Source of the DNA: Coenobita brevimanus
Taxonomy: Eukaryota; Arthropoda; Malacostraca; Decapoda; Coenobitidae
Length of the DNA: 64,000 nt
NCBI GenBank assembly: GCA_032717465.1
Contig: CM064697.1
Span: forward strand, 1,921,001-1,985,000
Direction of reading: 5' to 3'
The position numbers were made by a program, and so were the translations under genes. Below the pieces are notes generated by a model that was not told the origin of the DNA, did not search any database, and saw only the letters and a list, made by a program, of their open reading frames with translations. Positions 1-12,060 of this stretch are shown here, piece by piece; position 1 is the stretch's first letter; every line of letters begins with the position of its first letter.

Positions 1-439
1 ACAAAAGGAAGTTTAGGAAAGTTAGGGGACACAGTCATGTTTTAACGCCTTTGATGACCCCCGAGCGTCACTTCAGATGTGGAGTCGCGAGTTATATTTG
101 CTTTATTACATCATGCTGGGAGGTGCTTCCATGGGGGTAACGTAGGGCCAGGGCCGGGTAGCTGGCCTTACACAAAACTCAGGCAGGGAACTGGACTCAC
201 AAATATCTCCTATACACAGCTCCTCTTCTTGGGGGCTATGCCACGACATTATCCTTCTACTTATCGCCATGAGGAAGGACCCTGTTCCGACCCTGACGAG
301 GCACTGTCTGTCATAGGATGGCGGCTGCTTACTTGTGGTCGATTGGTCCGCTTGGCCAAATATCGATGTAGAGCAACTTTCCTAGAATTCTAGTATACTG
401 ATGACGTGAATCACTGTCCAGTTTAACAAGGGTTTAACT
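1..439. other. Spacer, nothing recognised
   Basis: A 104-codon open frame at 79-393 has no recognisable motif and no sign of splicing or a promoter. I see no repeat family member here. Confidence 0.4.
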
Positions 440-1060
440 CGGTTTTGAGTTGTAAAGGCAACGGTAGAGCCCTTGTCAGGAATTCCATTGTTAATCTTGA
501 GTTCCGGCCTCTGGAGTGAGATTCCGGCCCGTTGTATTATTATAACTGGTTTAACACCAGCACTTTAAGATTGGATACAGTTGTAAAGGAACTATTGACA
601 GCGACCGTAGCTTTCCTCCCAAGCGAGTAGGTGACATCATTCATTTTTACACAGTTTTGAGATGATGTAAAGGAACCATTAACAGCAACTGTAAATGTCA
701 AGCGAGTCGATCACATACAGTTCTTTTTATGACACCATCGAGGCAGTGTAAAGGAGCTATTAACAGCAATCAACAATTGTAATCTACCTTCCAAGCGAGT
801 ATTTCACTTGAAGCTCACTTCTGACTCGATTTCAGGAGACTGGAAAGGGATTATTATCCTCTGGTGTACCTCGAAGGCAAATGGTTCACGTACGATTCAC
901 TTTTGACACTTTTGAAACGTTGTAAAGGAACTGTTAAACCGCAAATCTTTTACCAACTTTATAATGTCCGGTTCACGTTTTACACAATTGCAGGTCACTG
1001 TAAAGGAAATATTTACTGCAACTGCGGCTCCCTGGCGGGTGGTTCACGTACAGTTTCCTA
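440..1060. repeat. Decayed tandem repeat, period about 80-95 bp
   Basis: The phrase TGTAAAGGAACTATTAACAG, or a degraded form of it, recurs at about 451, 582, 666, 747, 841, 921 and 999. AAGCGAGT and ACAGTTTTGA-like segments recur between these points. Units are strongly diverged, so this is an old array. Open frames crossing it (864-1178, 964-1269) show no domain and are treated as chance. Confidence 0.6.
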
Positions 1061-1650
1061 TGTTACAACGCCTGGTGACCTGCTTGACGCTCCGCCTTCC
1101 GTGTGTCGCAACCCACTCGCCCTCGCCCTTGCTCCACCGCCCCCTTTTTGTTTTCCTCTCTATTCTTATCGTGGCTAGGACCAGAACTGCGTCGACTTGC
1201 AATCTTTGTATAAACGTGATAATGCACCCCAAAAGCACGATATTTAGGATCCCAGATTGCCGGCCCTGAGGTGATTGACACGCCGTACGTGCCAATTTGA
1301 GCCCGTGGTCCTAGCCAAGTGTGTCCAGCTTAAGGGAATCTCCAGCGGGGCTGAAAAATGAATATGATGGAAATGACAGCTTCTACTGAAGAGCTGGGGG
1401 TGTTATCTGAGTGGTGGGACGTGACGTGGCCGGGGGTGTTGGTGTTGCTGCAGACACGCCAGGACGATCCTAAATTTGCGGTGTTGAAAGGGTCCTGTGC
1501 AACGTCGATGGCCTCCTTTATAGCGTGTGGCTCAGCTTTCACCGTGCCCTCCCGCTACTAATGGCATTCGTAAACAAAGTAATAACCGGCCTTATCGTAA
1601 AACTTTCGTTACCTTCCATGACCTTACGACCCTACCCTGGAACTAAGTGT
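1061..1650. other. Spacer, nothing recognised
   Basis: Mixed-composition sequence with short overlapping open frames on both strands. None resembles a known family. Confidence 0.4.
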
Positions 1651-1812
1651 GAGGGAGGGAGGGGTATGGTGGTTGAGAGAGGGGTATTAGTCGGGGTGTA
1701 TGGTGGTTGAGAGAGGGGTATTAGTCGGGGTGTATGGTGGTTGAGAGAGGGGTATGATGGGTGAGGGAGGGGTATGGTGGGTGAGGGAGGGGTGTGGTGG
1801 CTGAGGGAGAGA
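1651..1812 (+). repeat. G-rich minisatellite, 34-bp longer period
   Basis: Units built from GGTTGAGAGAGGGG plus TATTAGTCGGGGTGTATGGT start at 1671, 1705 and 1739, exactly 34 bp apart. They are followed by shorter GGGTGAGGGAGGGGT units. The plus strand is almost free of C. Confidence 0.85.
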
Positions 1813-2500
1813 CAGTGTGAGTACCGTATGAATGAGTATAAAATTGAGCAAGCAATAACAGACTTATTGGGCCTTTCGAATCTGCTTTTGTACAGAAGAG
1901 ACTATGACACCTGCTCTGTAATTTCTAAAAGGTTAGCAAAGCAAGAATCCTCCTCCCACCCATTAGTCCCTCCAACTGATGCCGACAGAGGAATAAAAGG
2001 TACGAAGGACCACTATGCAGTCTGGAAAAAAGGTAATGGAAAAATTTATATTTAATGGTGAATGTAACTTAAATTCTGCTCGTAAGGGAAAAGCAACATT
2101 ATGTGCATAACGATAGTCTGGATGGTCTGGATGTGAGAAAAACAGTCAGATATTTAGAGTATTCAGCCAAGAACATGTTTACCTGTAAATTGGAAGGTAG
2201 ATACCTATCCAAGTGGCTTTTAAATGTTAGTACAGTAGTATGTCACAGTCTACCACAGTGAATGGTAATGTGCTTCATGGATTTATACCCTATTGGAGAA
2301 ATGGTTTGAGCATTATACTGGGAACGTTTACCAGTAATTTTGTTGCCATTATTTCTTGCTTCATTCGACGTCTTTAGTGTGATTTACTTATCAGTTGCCG
2401 AATCATCTTGTCCTGTGAAATATTGTATGGTTGGATTAGATCATCTTGAACTCAAAGCACTGATAATAGAACAGAGTTAGCTTTTCTAAACGTTCCATAA
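1813..2500. other. Spacer, nothing recognised
   Basis: AT-rich sequence. A 93-codon frame begins inside the minisatellite and runs to 2055. It has no recognisable domain and I do not call it a gene. Confidence 0.4.
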
Positions 2501-2935
2501 ATGACGTATTAATCTACAGTATCTATATCTATCATCCAAACTTTTTTGTTCCATCAAGAGCGTAAGGGCTCGGAGCAAGACTGCATAGTCCCAGCATCGG
2601 AGGCAAAAGTGACCAGCCACGCTTATCTGTGAAAGGCATTATGGTCGCAGTTAATACCAACCTTCCTTCAGAGTGGAGCCCTTACGGGCCCTTCCCTCAG
2701 AGTGAAACCTTTATGGGTCCATGTGGTTGGAGCGCCTTAACCCAATAGACCACAAGTCGTCCATTTTGCTATATGGTTACCATCCAACCGGGTAAATGGT
2801 TTTTTGGATTACAGGGAACCATTTGGCATGTAACTCAGTGCAGAGCCACCCGTGGTTTCACTAAAGTGTAGAATCACTCGAACGTTGCATTAAATTGAGT
2901 GAGTGAGTGATTGATGGGCGCCCCCACGTATCACA
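2500..2935 (+). repeat. Hairpin-core dispersed repeat, copy 1 (module 3 type)
   Basis: It starts in a TCTATATCTATC simple repeat and continues with a 5' module shared with the copies near 39.3 and 61.3 kb (GTGACCAGCC and the following segments). It then enters the shared core TATATGGTTACCA, followed by TAAATGGTTTTTTGG and AGGGAACCATTTGGC, an imperfect inverted repeat. The tail is diverged and ends near GATGGGCGCCCCCACG. No open frame is conserved. The class is unknown; a SINE-like or Helitron-like non-autonomous element is possible. Confidence 0.7.
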
Positions 2936-3129
2936 AACGTGAATTTATCTATATTGTAAAAGCTTCTGTCCCCAGAAGTAAATATAGTATTCCAAGTGCG
3001 GGCGAACTTTGAATTATGTATTGAAGATGATATATATATCATTTGAATTCAATTACCTATGAAACCTATTGATTTGTTAGCCCTCCTTATTTCTCCTGTG
3101 CATTGTCGGCATGGATTCAGACAGTTATA

Positions 3130-3530
3130 TTACATTACGATTGGTAAGTGAGGAGGAGACATGGGAATGAGAGAGGCACTGTGAGTAACGGAGGAACAGA
3201 GTGAGTCAGTGTGGGATGGACGGGGTGAGTGAGGGAAGAACATTGAGGGAGGAGCAATGTGAGAGAGAGCGAGTGAATGAGTATGGTGAGTGAGAGAGGG
3301 ATAGAGTGAGTGCAAGACGGGTATGCTGAGTGAGAAAATAATAGCGATTCAGTGAGGGACATGGTGAGTGAGTGAAGGAGGGACAAATTAACTGAATGAG
3401 TGACAATGTGTGTAAAGGAGAGACTGAGTGTGTAAAGGAGAGTCTGAGTGAGTGAAGGAGGTGTATGGTGAGTGAGAGAGAGGGACAAGGAGGAAGGGAG
3501 GGACAAGAAGGGTTAGGGATCCAGGTCACC
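3130..3530 (+). repeat. Purine-rich GAGTGAGN low-complexity tract
   Basis: Degenerate GAGTGAGTG and GAGGGA units with almost no C on the plus strand. The minus-strand Ser/Leu/His-rich open frames here are translations of the tract, not genes. Confidence 0.85.
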
Positions 3531-3745
3531 CCCCGCTCCCTTCTCCTCTCCCCATCTCCAACCCCTCCCTACCTGGCTCCTCACCTGTCGTATAAGGCAC
3601 CCCAGTCGGTATTGCATTTGAGTATATATCACAAACCCACACCTGCTGTAACAAATATTAAACTTTTCCCAACTTCTGTAATCTAGTGAGACAGAAACTA
3701 TCCAGCTTGTTCTTTTATAGTTTGTGTAGTTATTGGGGACGCCCC

Positions 3746-3779
3746 TCTGATTTAATCTTTGTTGTTGTATTAAATCAGA
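3746..3779. other. Perfect 11-bp inverted repeat
   Basis: TCTGATTTAAT (3746-3756) and its exact reverse complement (3769-3779) flank a 12-base loop, CTTTGTTGTTGT. No longer terminal repeats or target duplications are obvious, so the role is unknown. Confidence 0.5.
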
Positions 3780-5431
3780 ACAAATATGTAAAATAGTTTC
3801 CGTAGTCTAAGCTTGTCAGTTGGAGGTATACATTTGTTTATGATTTACTTATGCATTAAATTTTATGGAACACAAAAGATCAGAAAACTAAAAGGATAAA
3901 TTTGTGATGCATAATATCTGAGAAAACCGCAAGGCTCTATAATTCAACTTTCCCCTTTTATTAGGCTCTGTACGACCCGCCTGCCTCCTGACGAGAGAGC
4001 ACAAACATCCTAACTTGGCCATCAGCCCAGATACCTGCGTGACGTCACAGTGACTCACCTCAGCCTCTCTTGTTACTGTGGCCAGGGCAAAAAGGTGGCC
4101 TTCTTCTCACCTTAGGATACCTCTTGGCCTGTCTTGTGAATCGGACCTTGGATAATCACTTTCTTTTACATATGCTTACATTGTTCAATGGTTTAGTTAT
4201 GCGCATCCTGTGACTTTTTTTTCGGTTCTTACAGGTTGGCCCATATATAGCGCTCCAATTCCACTCCTCTGGGCGATGTCTCGTGTGTTGCTGAAACGGC
4301 TCAGTCAGATTTATCAGTGTCTGTCCTGGATAACTGGTTCATTTTGTACTACCACTGTCATACCCAGGCCCACACCACTAGTCTGAACCGTCCCCACAAC
4401 ACATAAGATACTGCCAGGTGAGTTTCTGGCGAAGAGGTGTAAACGAACCACCCTATATTGTGAAATGGTTGTTGATTGTTATCTCTCTTGTCAGCAGGGA
4501 CTTAAATACTCACTAAAGCATACAGTAGCGGTTACTTATGCTCGTCATTTGATTTTTTGACCTATCTTGTAAATCGATCCCCAGGCGGTATTCCCGTACG
4601 GTTAAGAAGCTTATGCAACACCTCTTCCTTGGCGATTTATATTGCGTTCTACATCTTACTGTTTTCTTATATGACATATCATCCTTCTTAATGTAGATTA
4701 CAAAAATAATATACTAGGGACTAGTAAAGTTCTCTGTGCAGAAGTAGCTCAGTAAGGAAGACATGCTAAACAGCCTCCTTATCCAACGGGAATGCTAGCT
4801 CTTGAATACTAAATCTCACAGGTATCATCAATGGTTTTGTTATATCCATTCCGTGACATATCAGGCAATCTTATGAACCGGTCCTTGAATGCTGACAGCC
4901 GTATTATTAAAACTGAGCAGGGGAACTGTAGGCAATCCCCCAGTTCCTAACAGATATTTGTTCAGCCGATGATAAAAGTGTGGCATGTTCAGCCTAGTTG
5001 CTTCCCTTCTGAACGCACTCTCCAGCTTGACATGCAGGCCAGGCACATTTTTTCCTCCTATCCGTTTCATAGACGATCATCAGAAGTTGAAGGCTTGTTT
5101 TCACCTCCACTCTCTAAGTTTTATTAGTCCCTTCACTGCGATAACATAGGGTCTTATGCTTACACATGAAAACGCAGGCCCCCAGTTGTTGATGGTTTTT
5201 GATGAACGTGATGGATATGGAAAGTCTTTGGCTTGACTGTGGTTGCTGACTGCATTCTTTAATACGGGATGCAGGCTGACCATACTTAATAAGCACAGAT
5301 GTTCATAAATGACCTTCAGTGATTAGAGGTTTGCATTCCAGTTTGCAGTTCAGAGCTTAAGCATACGACCTATACTATGGTTATAATTTTATTCTTGCTA
5401 TTTTCCGAACTTAAGGGTTACGTATAGCTTT
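3780..5431. other. AT-rich spacer, nothing recognised
   Basis: No tandem array, recognised repeat or gene. Minus-strand frames of 60-69 codons at 4861-5296 have no family resemblance I can name. Confidence 0.4.
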
Positions 5432-5514
5432 AATTAACACCTCTCCAAACTGAATAAAATCGTCTGATAGCAGCTAGAATGAAATAAAGGTACGTCACAG
5501 GACTGAAGGAATCA
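5432..5514 (+). mobile_element. TTAACYCCTTC miniature repeat copy
   Basis: It contains the family core TGAATAAAATCGTCTG followed by AGCTAGAATGAAATAAAGG. Weak ends (ATTAACACCTC on the left, GACTGAAGGAAT on the right) resemble the inverted ends of better copies at 37.6 and 38.4 kb. Confidence 0.6.
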
Positions 5515-7614
5515 GTACGACCGTACAATACCTCTCATGAAATGCCTCATTGTTTGTCATGGGATATTTCGGCCAGTCTTCAAAATCGGTCGTTGAATAT
5601 ATTTCATAGTGGTTTAGGTATACCTTTACCTTCAATACTACAATGCCTTATAGATCATCGTCGCTACATTTTATGTTAACTATGGCTTTGTCCTCACTGG
5701 TTGAAGTTTGTGTGTTTTTCTCGTACCACCTTTGTTGATCTACTTTGCGCAGAGTTTCTTACCAGTTTACATCATTTACTTACGCCTATACTTCTGTTCT
5801 GGAATGTAAACAAACACAAATATTCATAGGAGTATTTAGTTGAATTGTGAGAGATGATAACAGAAAAGGAAAGTGGTCATTTTAATAGGTACATTCATTA
5901 CACATCATAAAAACTAAAAATTCCATGAATGTAGTGATCTCAATATTTTCCACATTATCTACGTAGCTTACACCGGCATAACTGCTAATTTTCATCACAT
6001 CTCTGTCCCATCCATACTCACTTTACGGTCGGTAACATCTCCACGTCAGTAATTACAAGTTCACCTTTCAGTAGTTCTGCACCTTCTGGTACTTTAGGGC
6101 CCCATACAGTACTGTACACACCCTACACTTACATAGCTCCATTTAGTACTTATTGTACCCTGGTGACTGGTTCTTTTTGAAGATTGCGATAAATTTATGT
6201 CTACCTAGTGTATGATGCCTACCTCAGGAGGACATATGCAGTAGCCTGTTCTTGACCTCCTTTACATCATTCTGGACGAACTCTGATGTCTTTCATACCG
6301 GTACCTACTTAAGTTTACACATTTTTGACTGCTTCAGTATGATTACGTCTTTTATACATTACTCGTCGTACAGACAACTTGGGTTTAGGCAGACCTGCTT
6401 TAGTGCTTGGGTTACCGGTAGCCACAGAATCCACTGACCACCTCAGCACGATGACTTTTATACTATTATTATAATCTTGCTACCGCCAAACGATTATAAT
6501 TGGGTTAATGGAGATCCCTCTCAGGATAGGATTAAGTTGCCTTTATTAAATTATCCAGGACTGTGTCTTTTTTGCTTTTCATATTTCCAGTAGATTATAT
6601 TCAATTTGGTTTTTGGATTTCTATTCTACGTAACGAATAGAGCTTCGTTGCTTTTCTTCCGTTGCGATTTATTTTGCATATTACACCTTACCCTACACAT
6701 GAATGTTATTTAATTCAGATATCAATATTGTTTGCATCAGTAACACACAAGGTGATACTGAGTGGTAAACAGCAGACCGGATCGCCAAGGATGAGGTGTT
6801 ACACAACATCTGAAGGCACTCACGGTAAAATGCAGTAGAATACGACCTTTGAAGGGGTTAATAGACCTGTGCCTCGTTCAGCGTCCGATCCCCTTCTTGT
6901 CGCGGGCCTGTCCATTGCTGTCAGCGTGTCAGCCCCTCCCTGCCGCAGTCAACACCGTCCCCGTCACACCACGATAAGCCCCTGCCATGTTCTTATCTCC
7001 ACCCCTCTTCCTCGCTACCTGTTGCCTTATCGCGGTGGCTTGATGCAGGGGAGCGCGATACAATGTGGGTCTTATCGCCATTGATTTTGGTGCGTGTGCT
7101 AATGCCTCCATCCCGGATAAGGTTGACAGCGCTGTATATCCATTTGACTGCTGGCGAACGGCGGTAATATTTATGCCTGCTTGTCGCTAGTGAAGATTTT
7201 ATTGCGTTGGGAAGACATGAGATTCGTTGTAGTATATGTCGGTTGTGTAGTGTATTTTGTGATGCCTGTGAAGCTTTGGAAGGAAGGATGTTTTAACCCT
7301 GACTGTTGTTGATATATGTGTTACTGTTTTCATATCGTTGTCCCTTACAGATTTGATAAGTTTTATTTTTTTTCTTTAATAGTCATGAAAAGAGAGAATC
7401 CAGTGTGTATTTTGAATTATTTGGTTCTGCGCGGTGGTAATATTAATAAAGATGCTTTCGTCTGAATGAGAAAGAATATTTCCCTCGTGGAATTTTCTTG
7501 TGGAATTCATGCAGCGGCGTGGAAATGAAGTGGTGGACATCAAGGCAGCGCCCCAGTTTCACGTGTTTACCACCGCGGCCACGAGAGGACACCGCCGCCC
7601 ACACTGTGATGTTG
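5515..7614. other. Spacer, nothing recognised
   Basis: Mostly AT-rich, with a slightly GC-richer patch at about 6870-7110 holding short opposing open frames without recognisable motifs. GAAGGGGTTAATAG at about 6850 may be an isolated end of the TTAACYCCTTC family. Confidence 0.35.
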
Positions 7615-7770
7615 ACTCGCTCCTCGGTTACTCACTCACTCACCCACTCACCCACTCTCCACACCCTCCCTTTCATGCACTCACTCACTGCCCTGTCTCA
7701 GTCACATACTCACTCCCTGCCCTTCCTTTCACATGCCCACTGCCCCCCCCCCTCTCTCTCTCTCTCTCTC
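7615..7770 (+). repeat. CACTCACTC tract followed by (CT)n
   Basis: Degenerate ACTCACTCACCC units, a run of ten C, then (CT)n to about 7770. It resembles the complement of the GAGTGAGTG tracts at 3.1 and 20-22 kb. Confidence 0.85.
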
Positions 7771-7827
7771 ACAAAAACGTATATACGTATACACAATTGT
7801 AAACACACACACTTTCACGTACTCATA

Positions 7828-7949
<122 letters not shown>

Positions 7950-8187
7950 ACTCTACATCCCCACAGCGAATCGCCAAACACGGGTCGCAATATTGATGCC
8001 ATGAAAAAAGTATACGGAGCAGGGATGAACAGTTGACGTGGAAAGGGATTAATCAGAGCAGCCAATAACTCGGTGGGACGTGGAGGACCGGCGGGTAAAT
8101 TGGAAATGTATATATAGGAATAGCTGGGGGACGGGATGACGCTGGAATGCCGGGAAATGTTAAATGGTATGAGGCATTGTTTGCGGG

Positions 8188-8530
8188 GTGCACAGTCGAT
8201 CGGGAAATGGTACTAAACGTGGCGGGATTGTGGCAGACGGAGCGTTAACTGCAGATTCTATTAACGCTGTGAAAGAGAGGCGGGGACAGATTATAAAGAG
8301 GAAAAAATGAGAGAGAGAGAGGGGGGGGGGCAATGTGAGAGAAGAAGCGTGAAAATGTTATATATACAGTATTTATATATATATATCAAAGATAGACTGG
8401 TATTACACACTGTGAATATGAGACACAGACAGTCAACCGGGAAATGATTACTTAGCGTCAGAGGATTGTGGGCGATGGAGCGTTAACTGCATTTGATATT
8501 AACAAACTGTAATAGACGGGTAAAGTCTAA
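8188..8530 (+). repeat. Diverged direct duplication, 238-bp spacing
   Basis: The block GGGAAATG, then GGATTGTGG, then GGAGCGTTAACTGCA, then ATTAAC occurs at about 8190-8290 and again at 8428-8530. The GCGTTAACTGC motifs lie at 8242 and 8480. A weaker echo (TTAACTGCAGACGGTACTAA) lies near 9706. Confidence 0.6.
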
Positions 8531-8852
8531 CATATTCAGTATCAGTATTTTATATGAAACGCAGACAGATGGTAAAATGGGATTATAGTGATCAGGAGGT
8601 GGTGAGAGATGGAACGTTTCGTACACTATATTAACAGTATGTATGAGATAAGACATTACATTAAACAGTATATATATATGTATATAATATTATGCCTAGG
8701 AGGTACCATGGATGACTGCCATGTACGCGTTGCTACTCTATTAATGAGAGAAAAGTGCAGTAAAGATGAAGATTCTGAAGATTCTTCCCACCCACCTCTT
8801 CCATCCACAGAACCGGCAGAGAAAAGGAGGAAAAAGGCCAGGAATAGGATAT

Positions 8853-8893
<41 letters not shown>

Positions 8894-9190
8894 GGAGGGA
8901 GGGAGGGAGAGGGAGAGAGTACATAGTATACAAAAAAATAATACTAAGCGTCGGGGATCGTGCGAAATTAAAGTTTGAATGCAAATTAAAATCCATTTTA
9001 ATGTAAAAAAGAGACAGACGGATTATATTAAGCAAGAGACATGTGAGAGACGGACGGAGATAGACGGATAATGATGCTAAGGCCTAGGGAGTTATAAGAC
9101 ATCGTATAAGAAACTATCATGGTGTAATATGTAAGATTTATTGAAAAAAAAAACTACTTAAAAGTCAGAGCCGACGAACATTACAGGCCA
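8531..9190. other. Spacer with a (GA)n/(GGGA)n microsatellite
   Basis: (GA)n runs from about 8855 to 8886 and passes into GGGA units to about 8919. The remainder is AT-rich without a recognised gene. The 105-codon frame at 8609-8926 ends in the microsatellite translation and has no recognisable motif. Confidence 0.6.
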
Positions 9191-9200
9191 GGTCATATTA

Positions 9201-9493
9201 GGTCGCGTCCACACGTGTCCACAAACATGTGTTGGCAGCACAGCTGGCAACATGTTCGGGAACATATTTGCAGCAGTATTTGGATAGATGTATGCAAACA
9301 TGTTTCAGTGCAGGTTCGAACACTGGCAGCAGAGGCGATGGGATAAGTGTGTCCATACCAGGCAGCTGAGACTTCATCATGATATTGCCAACATGTTCTG
9401 GACTCTGCTGTTCCCAACACGTTTGCAGTGTGTTCGTTACTCTGTTGCTTACATGTTGCCAGCACTTGTTTGAGCACATGTGTGGACGCGCAC
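9201..9493. mobile_element. PIF/Harbinger-like MITE candidate
   Basis: A 293-bp unit with long imperfect terminal inverted repeats. The left end reads GGTCGCGTCCACAC. The reverse complement of the right end reads GTGCGCGTCCACAC, and the similarity continues through CAAACA and TGGCA for about 37 bp. It is flanked by TTA at 9198-9200 and 9494-9496. A 3-bp TTA/TAA duplication is typical of PIF/Harbinger elements. No transposase is encoded, so it would be non-autonomous. The 103-codon minus frame inside it is taken as chance. Confidence 0.7.
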
Positions 9494-9769
9494 TTAAGCA
9501 GCATGGATATGAGAAAATGTCTGAATGATAAGGGATTCTATGCTTATTCGCTGGCCTTGGTTATTTATTGATTTATTTATTTTTTTGCATATCCAGATCC
9601 GTGCCACGTCATTTTTAATTCTAGGACTGATGATGATCATGATCATGATGAGGCAAAGACTGTAAGCTGCGAGGTGATACTAATCATTTGTGGATTGTAC
9701 GTTGGATAATTAACTGCAGACGGTACTAATTTGGGAGGAAGACAGGTTTAACAAGCACGCGATACTCAT

Positions 9770-10323
9770 CTGCTCAGGATCTTGAGAGGAAGACATTTGT
9801 GGGAGACAGGTGAGGGAGAGAGACAGTTGTGGGAGGTAGATGTAGAGAGACAGGTGTGGCAAGTGGCTGGAGAGACAGTTGTGGGAAGCGGATGGAGAGA
9901 CAGTTGAGGGAAGTGGACGAAGAGAGACTTGCAAGAGGTGGACAGATATGGATAAAAGTTGTGAGACACTGTTACTTGTGGGAGAGAGAAATGAGGGAGA
10001 GAGTTGTCGGGGAGAGACAAGTGAGAGATTGGTTGTTATGAAGTAGACAGCTGTGGGGTATATATAGTTGTGAAGACGGATATGAATGGTAGAAAGACAA
10101 CTGTGGGAGAGATGTAGGAACGTGGGAGGGGAACAGTTGTGTAAGAAAGAAAACTGGGAGGTGCATAGTTGGAGGTACACAACTGTGAGAGATAGACAGT
10201 TGTGGGACACTGAAAATTTTGGGAAACTATCAACTTCTGTGGAGGTACAGTTGCTGGAGTTAATTTAACTGTGGTAAAAAGAACTTAGAAACAATTGAAT
10301 GAGATCGTTGTTGCTTGGTGTAG

Positions 10324-10356
<33 letters not shown>

Positions 10357-10460
10357 GTGAAATGCTTGAGTGCCCACTTTTACGCAGGTGTGAGAAAGAT
10401 TAACTAAGAAGTTCAACAGTCATGGGAGACTAATAGTTGTGGGTTATAAGGACGTGGGAT
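9770..10460 (+). repeat. Degenerate GACAGTTGTGGGAG minisatellite
   Basis: Variants of GAGAGACAGTTGTGGGAG with GTGGATG spacers repeat irregularly every 20-40 bp. A clean (GA)n lies at 10325-10354. The minus-strand frame of 166 codons across it is compositionally biased and is not called a gene. Confidence 0.8.
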
Positions 10461-11219
10461 AAACGTGTAGGAAACAGATAACTATAATGTAAAACCAGTA
10501 CTTATTAGGTGAGGACTGGAGACGTTAGTGCGAAAAACAACTAACTGACAAACCACCCTAAACACTGTGACATCTAAAAGCCTGTTTCGATTCAAGCCAG
10601 TGCAGTGTGGATCCTGAGTGTAGTTGGGATAAGGTGAAGTCAAACAGACAGGCGGCTGTCAATCCCTGCTCTTTATTGTGAGGGTGGCTACACGCTGCTA
10701 CAGTTACGATACCCCCTGTGCCCTCGCTACGATTCTCCAGTGCAGCCAGTCGTGTTTTAATTGCTTCTTAACTTGTACATGTTGCTTATATTATCGGGGC
10801 CAGTCATGTGATCCCGGTACGAACATTCAGTGAAATGGCGGGCGAAAAGTTTAAGTTCGACTGGTATAGTTTTAATTTTCCGATTATTTTTATTTCTTGC
10901 TATTTGCCTTCATTGTTTAATTTGTGTAGTAGAATGAGTCTGATCAGATCTTTTAATATTTATATGTGCTTTATATATACTCATTAGTATTTGTCAAAAG
11001 CTGCAACAAGTGACGAAAACTTGATGGTTCTTTTGATTCTCTTACATTTCTGGATTTTGTATCTGCGCGCTGCTTTATTCTAGTTCTCGATTTGGAGGTA
11101 ACTCTACTCTGATGTATAGGATTAGAGTTGTTTGTGTAATAGTGGATATGAAAGTCGGGAATGGCAGCGTACTTTTGTTGTGAATACAGGTGCTGTGAGC
11201 ACCACGGTTTCTAGCATAC
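10461..11219. other. Spacer, nothing recognised
   Basis: Mixed composition. No repeat, gene or strong motif seen. Confidence 0.35.
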
Positions 11220-12060
11220 AGCCGTAGGTATTGCTGATATATGTGCTGTGTACCAGTGCCTTGTACGTTTGTCATATATTTGCAGCACAGCTGCGTATTT
11301 CATTCATCATATATTATACACCTGCACTTTACGGCGTCATCATAAATCTGCATGAAACATCTACCGTACCCCACAGATTCACCAACACTTGTACTACACG
11401 CCTGTACTGTATACCTCCCCACAAACCTGTGTTATAAACCTGCACAAACAGAACACCTGCACACCATATCTTCCACAGACTGGCACTGTATAACCTCCCC
11501 AGACGCTTTTACCACAAACCTTCTCATACATCTACCCCAAACACCTGTATCAGATTGGCAAATCTCCTCACACTTACTCCAGACATTAGCAACAAACATC
11601 ATTTTTTTTTAAAGTGTCCAACTTCCCTGATGCTCATTAGTCGTCCCACGTACCATACACTTCCTCACGTCACCATTTGAGCGCTAAATACACCGTCCAT
11701 ATTGAGTGCATGCTAAAACTGTCTCATACAGGACTTGTGTATTAGTATTAGAGGGAGTGATTTTACGACATGTCTGCTGGTTATTTTGATGGACCAGAAA
11801 TATCTTCCTAAGTGAAATACAAATCCTTTAAAGTGTTCCCTATTCCATCCGCACTTCGAATCCGTATCCATTGACAGTAAACCATCCCAACTGACTCGGC
11901 CACCGCCTCCCCAAACTTGCATCATACATTTGCATTGTACATGTTCACTGCACATCTTCGTCATTCTGTCACCCACATCTTTGTACGAGTATATGCACTC
12001 ACACAACATCCTCATCATATATCTCTACTGCACACTTGCCCCACACACATGCAGTCGCGG
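11220..12060 (+). repeat. Possible strongly decayed tandem repeat
   Basis: Phrases such as ATACACCTGCACTTTAC, CGCCTGTACTGTATACC and CATTTGCATTGTACATG recur irregularly. They suggest an old array of roughly 25-40 bp units. Alignment by eye is loose. Confidence 0.35.

Noticed and set aside
864..1295. Overlapping frames near 1 kb as a small gene
   Set aside because: They cross a decayed tandem array, both strands are open, and no motif is visible.
4861..5296. Minus-strand frames as a transposase or host exon remnant
   Set aside because: Frames of 60-69 codons with no recognisable residues; neighbouring frames do not join into a longer protein.
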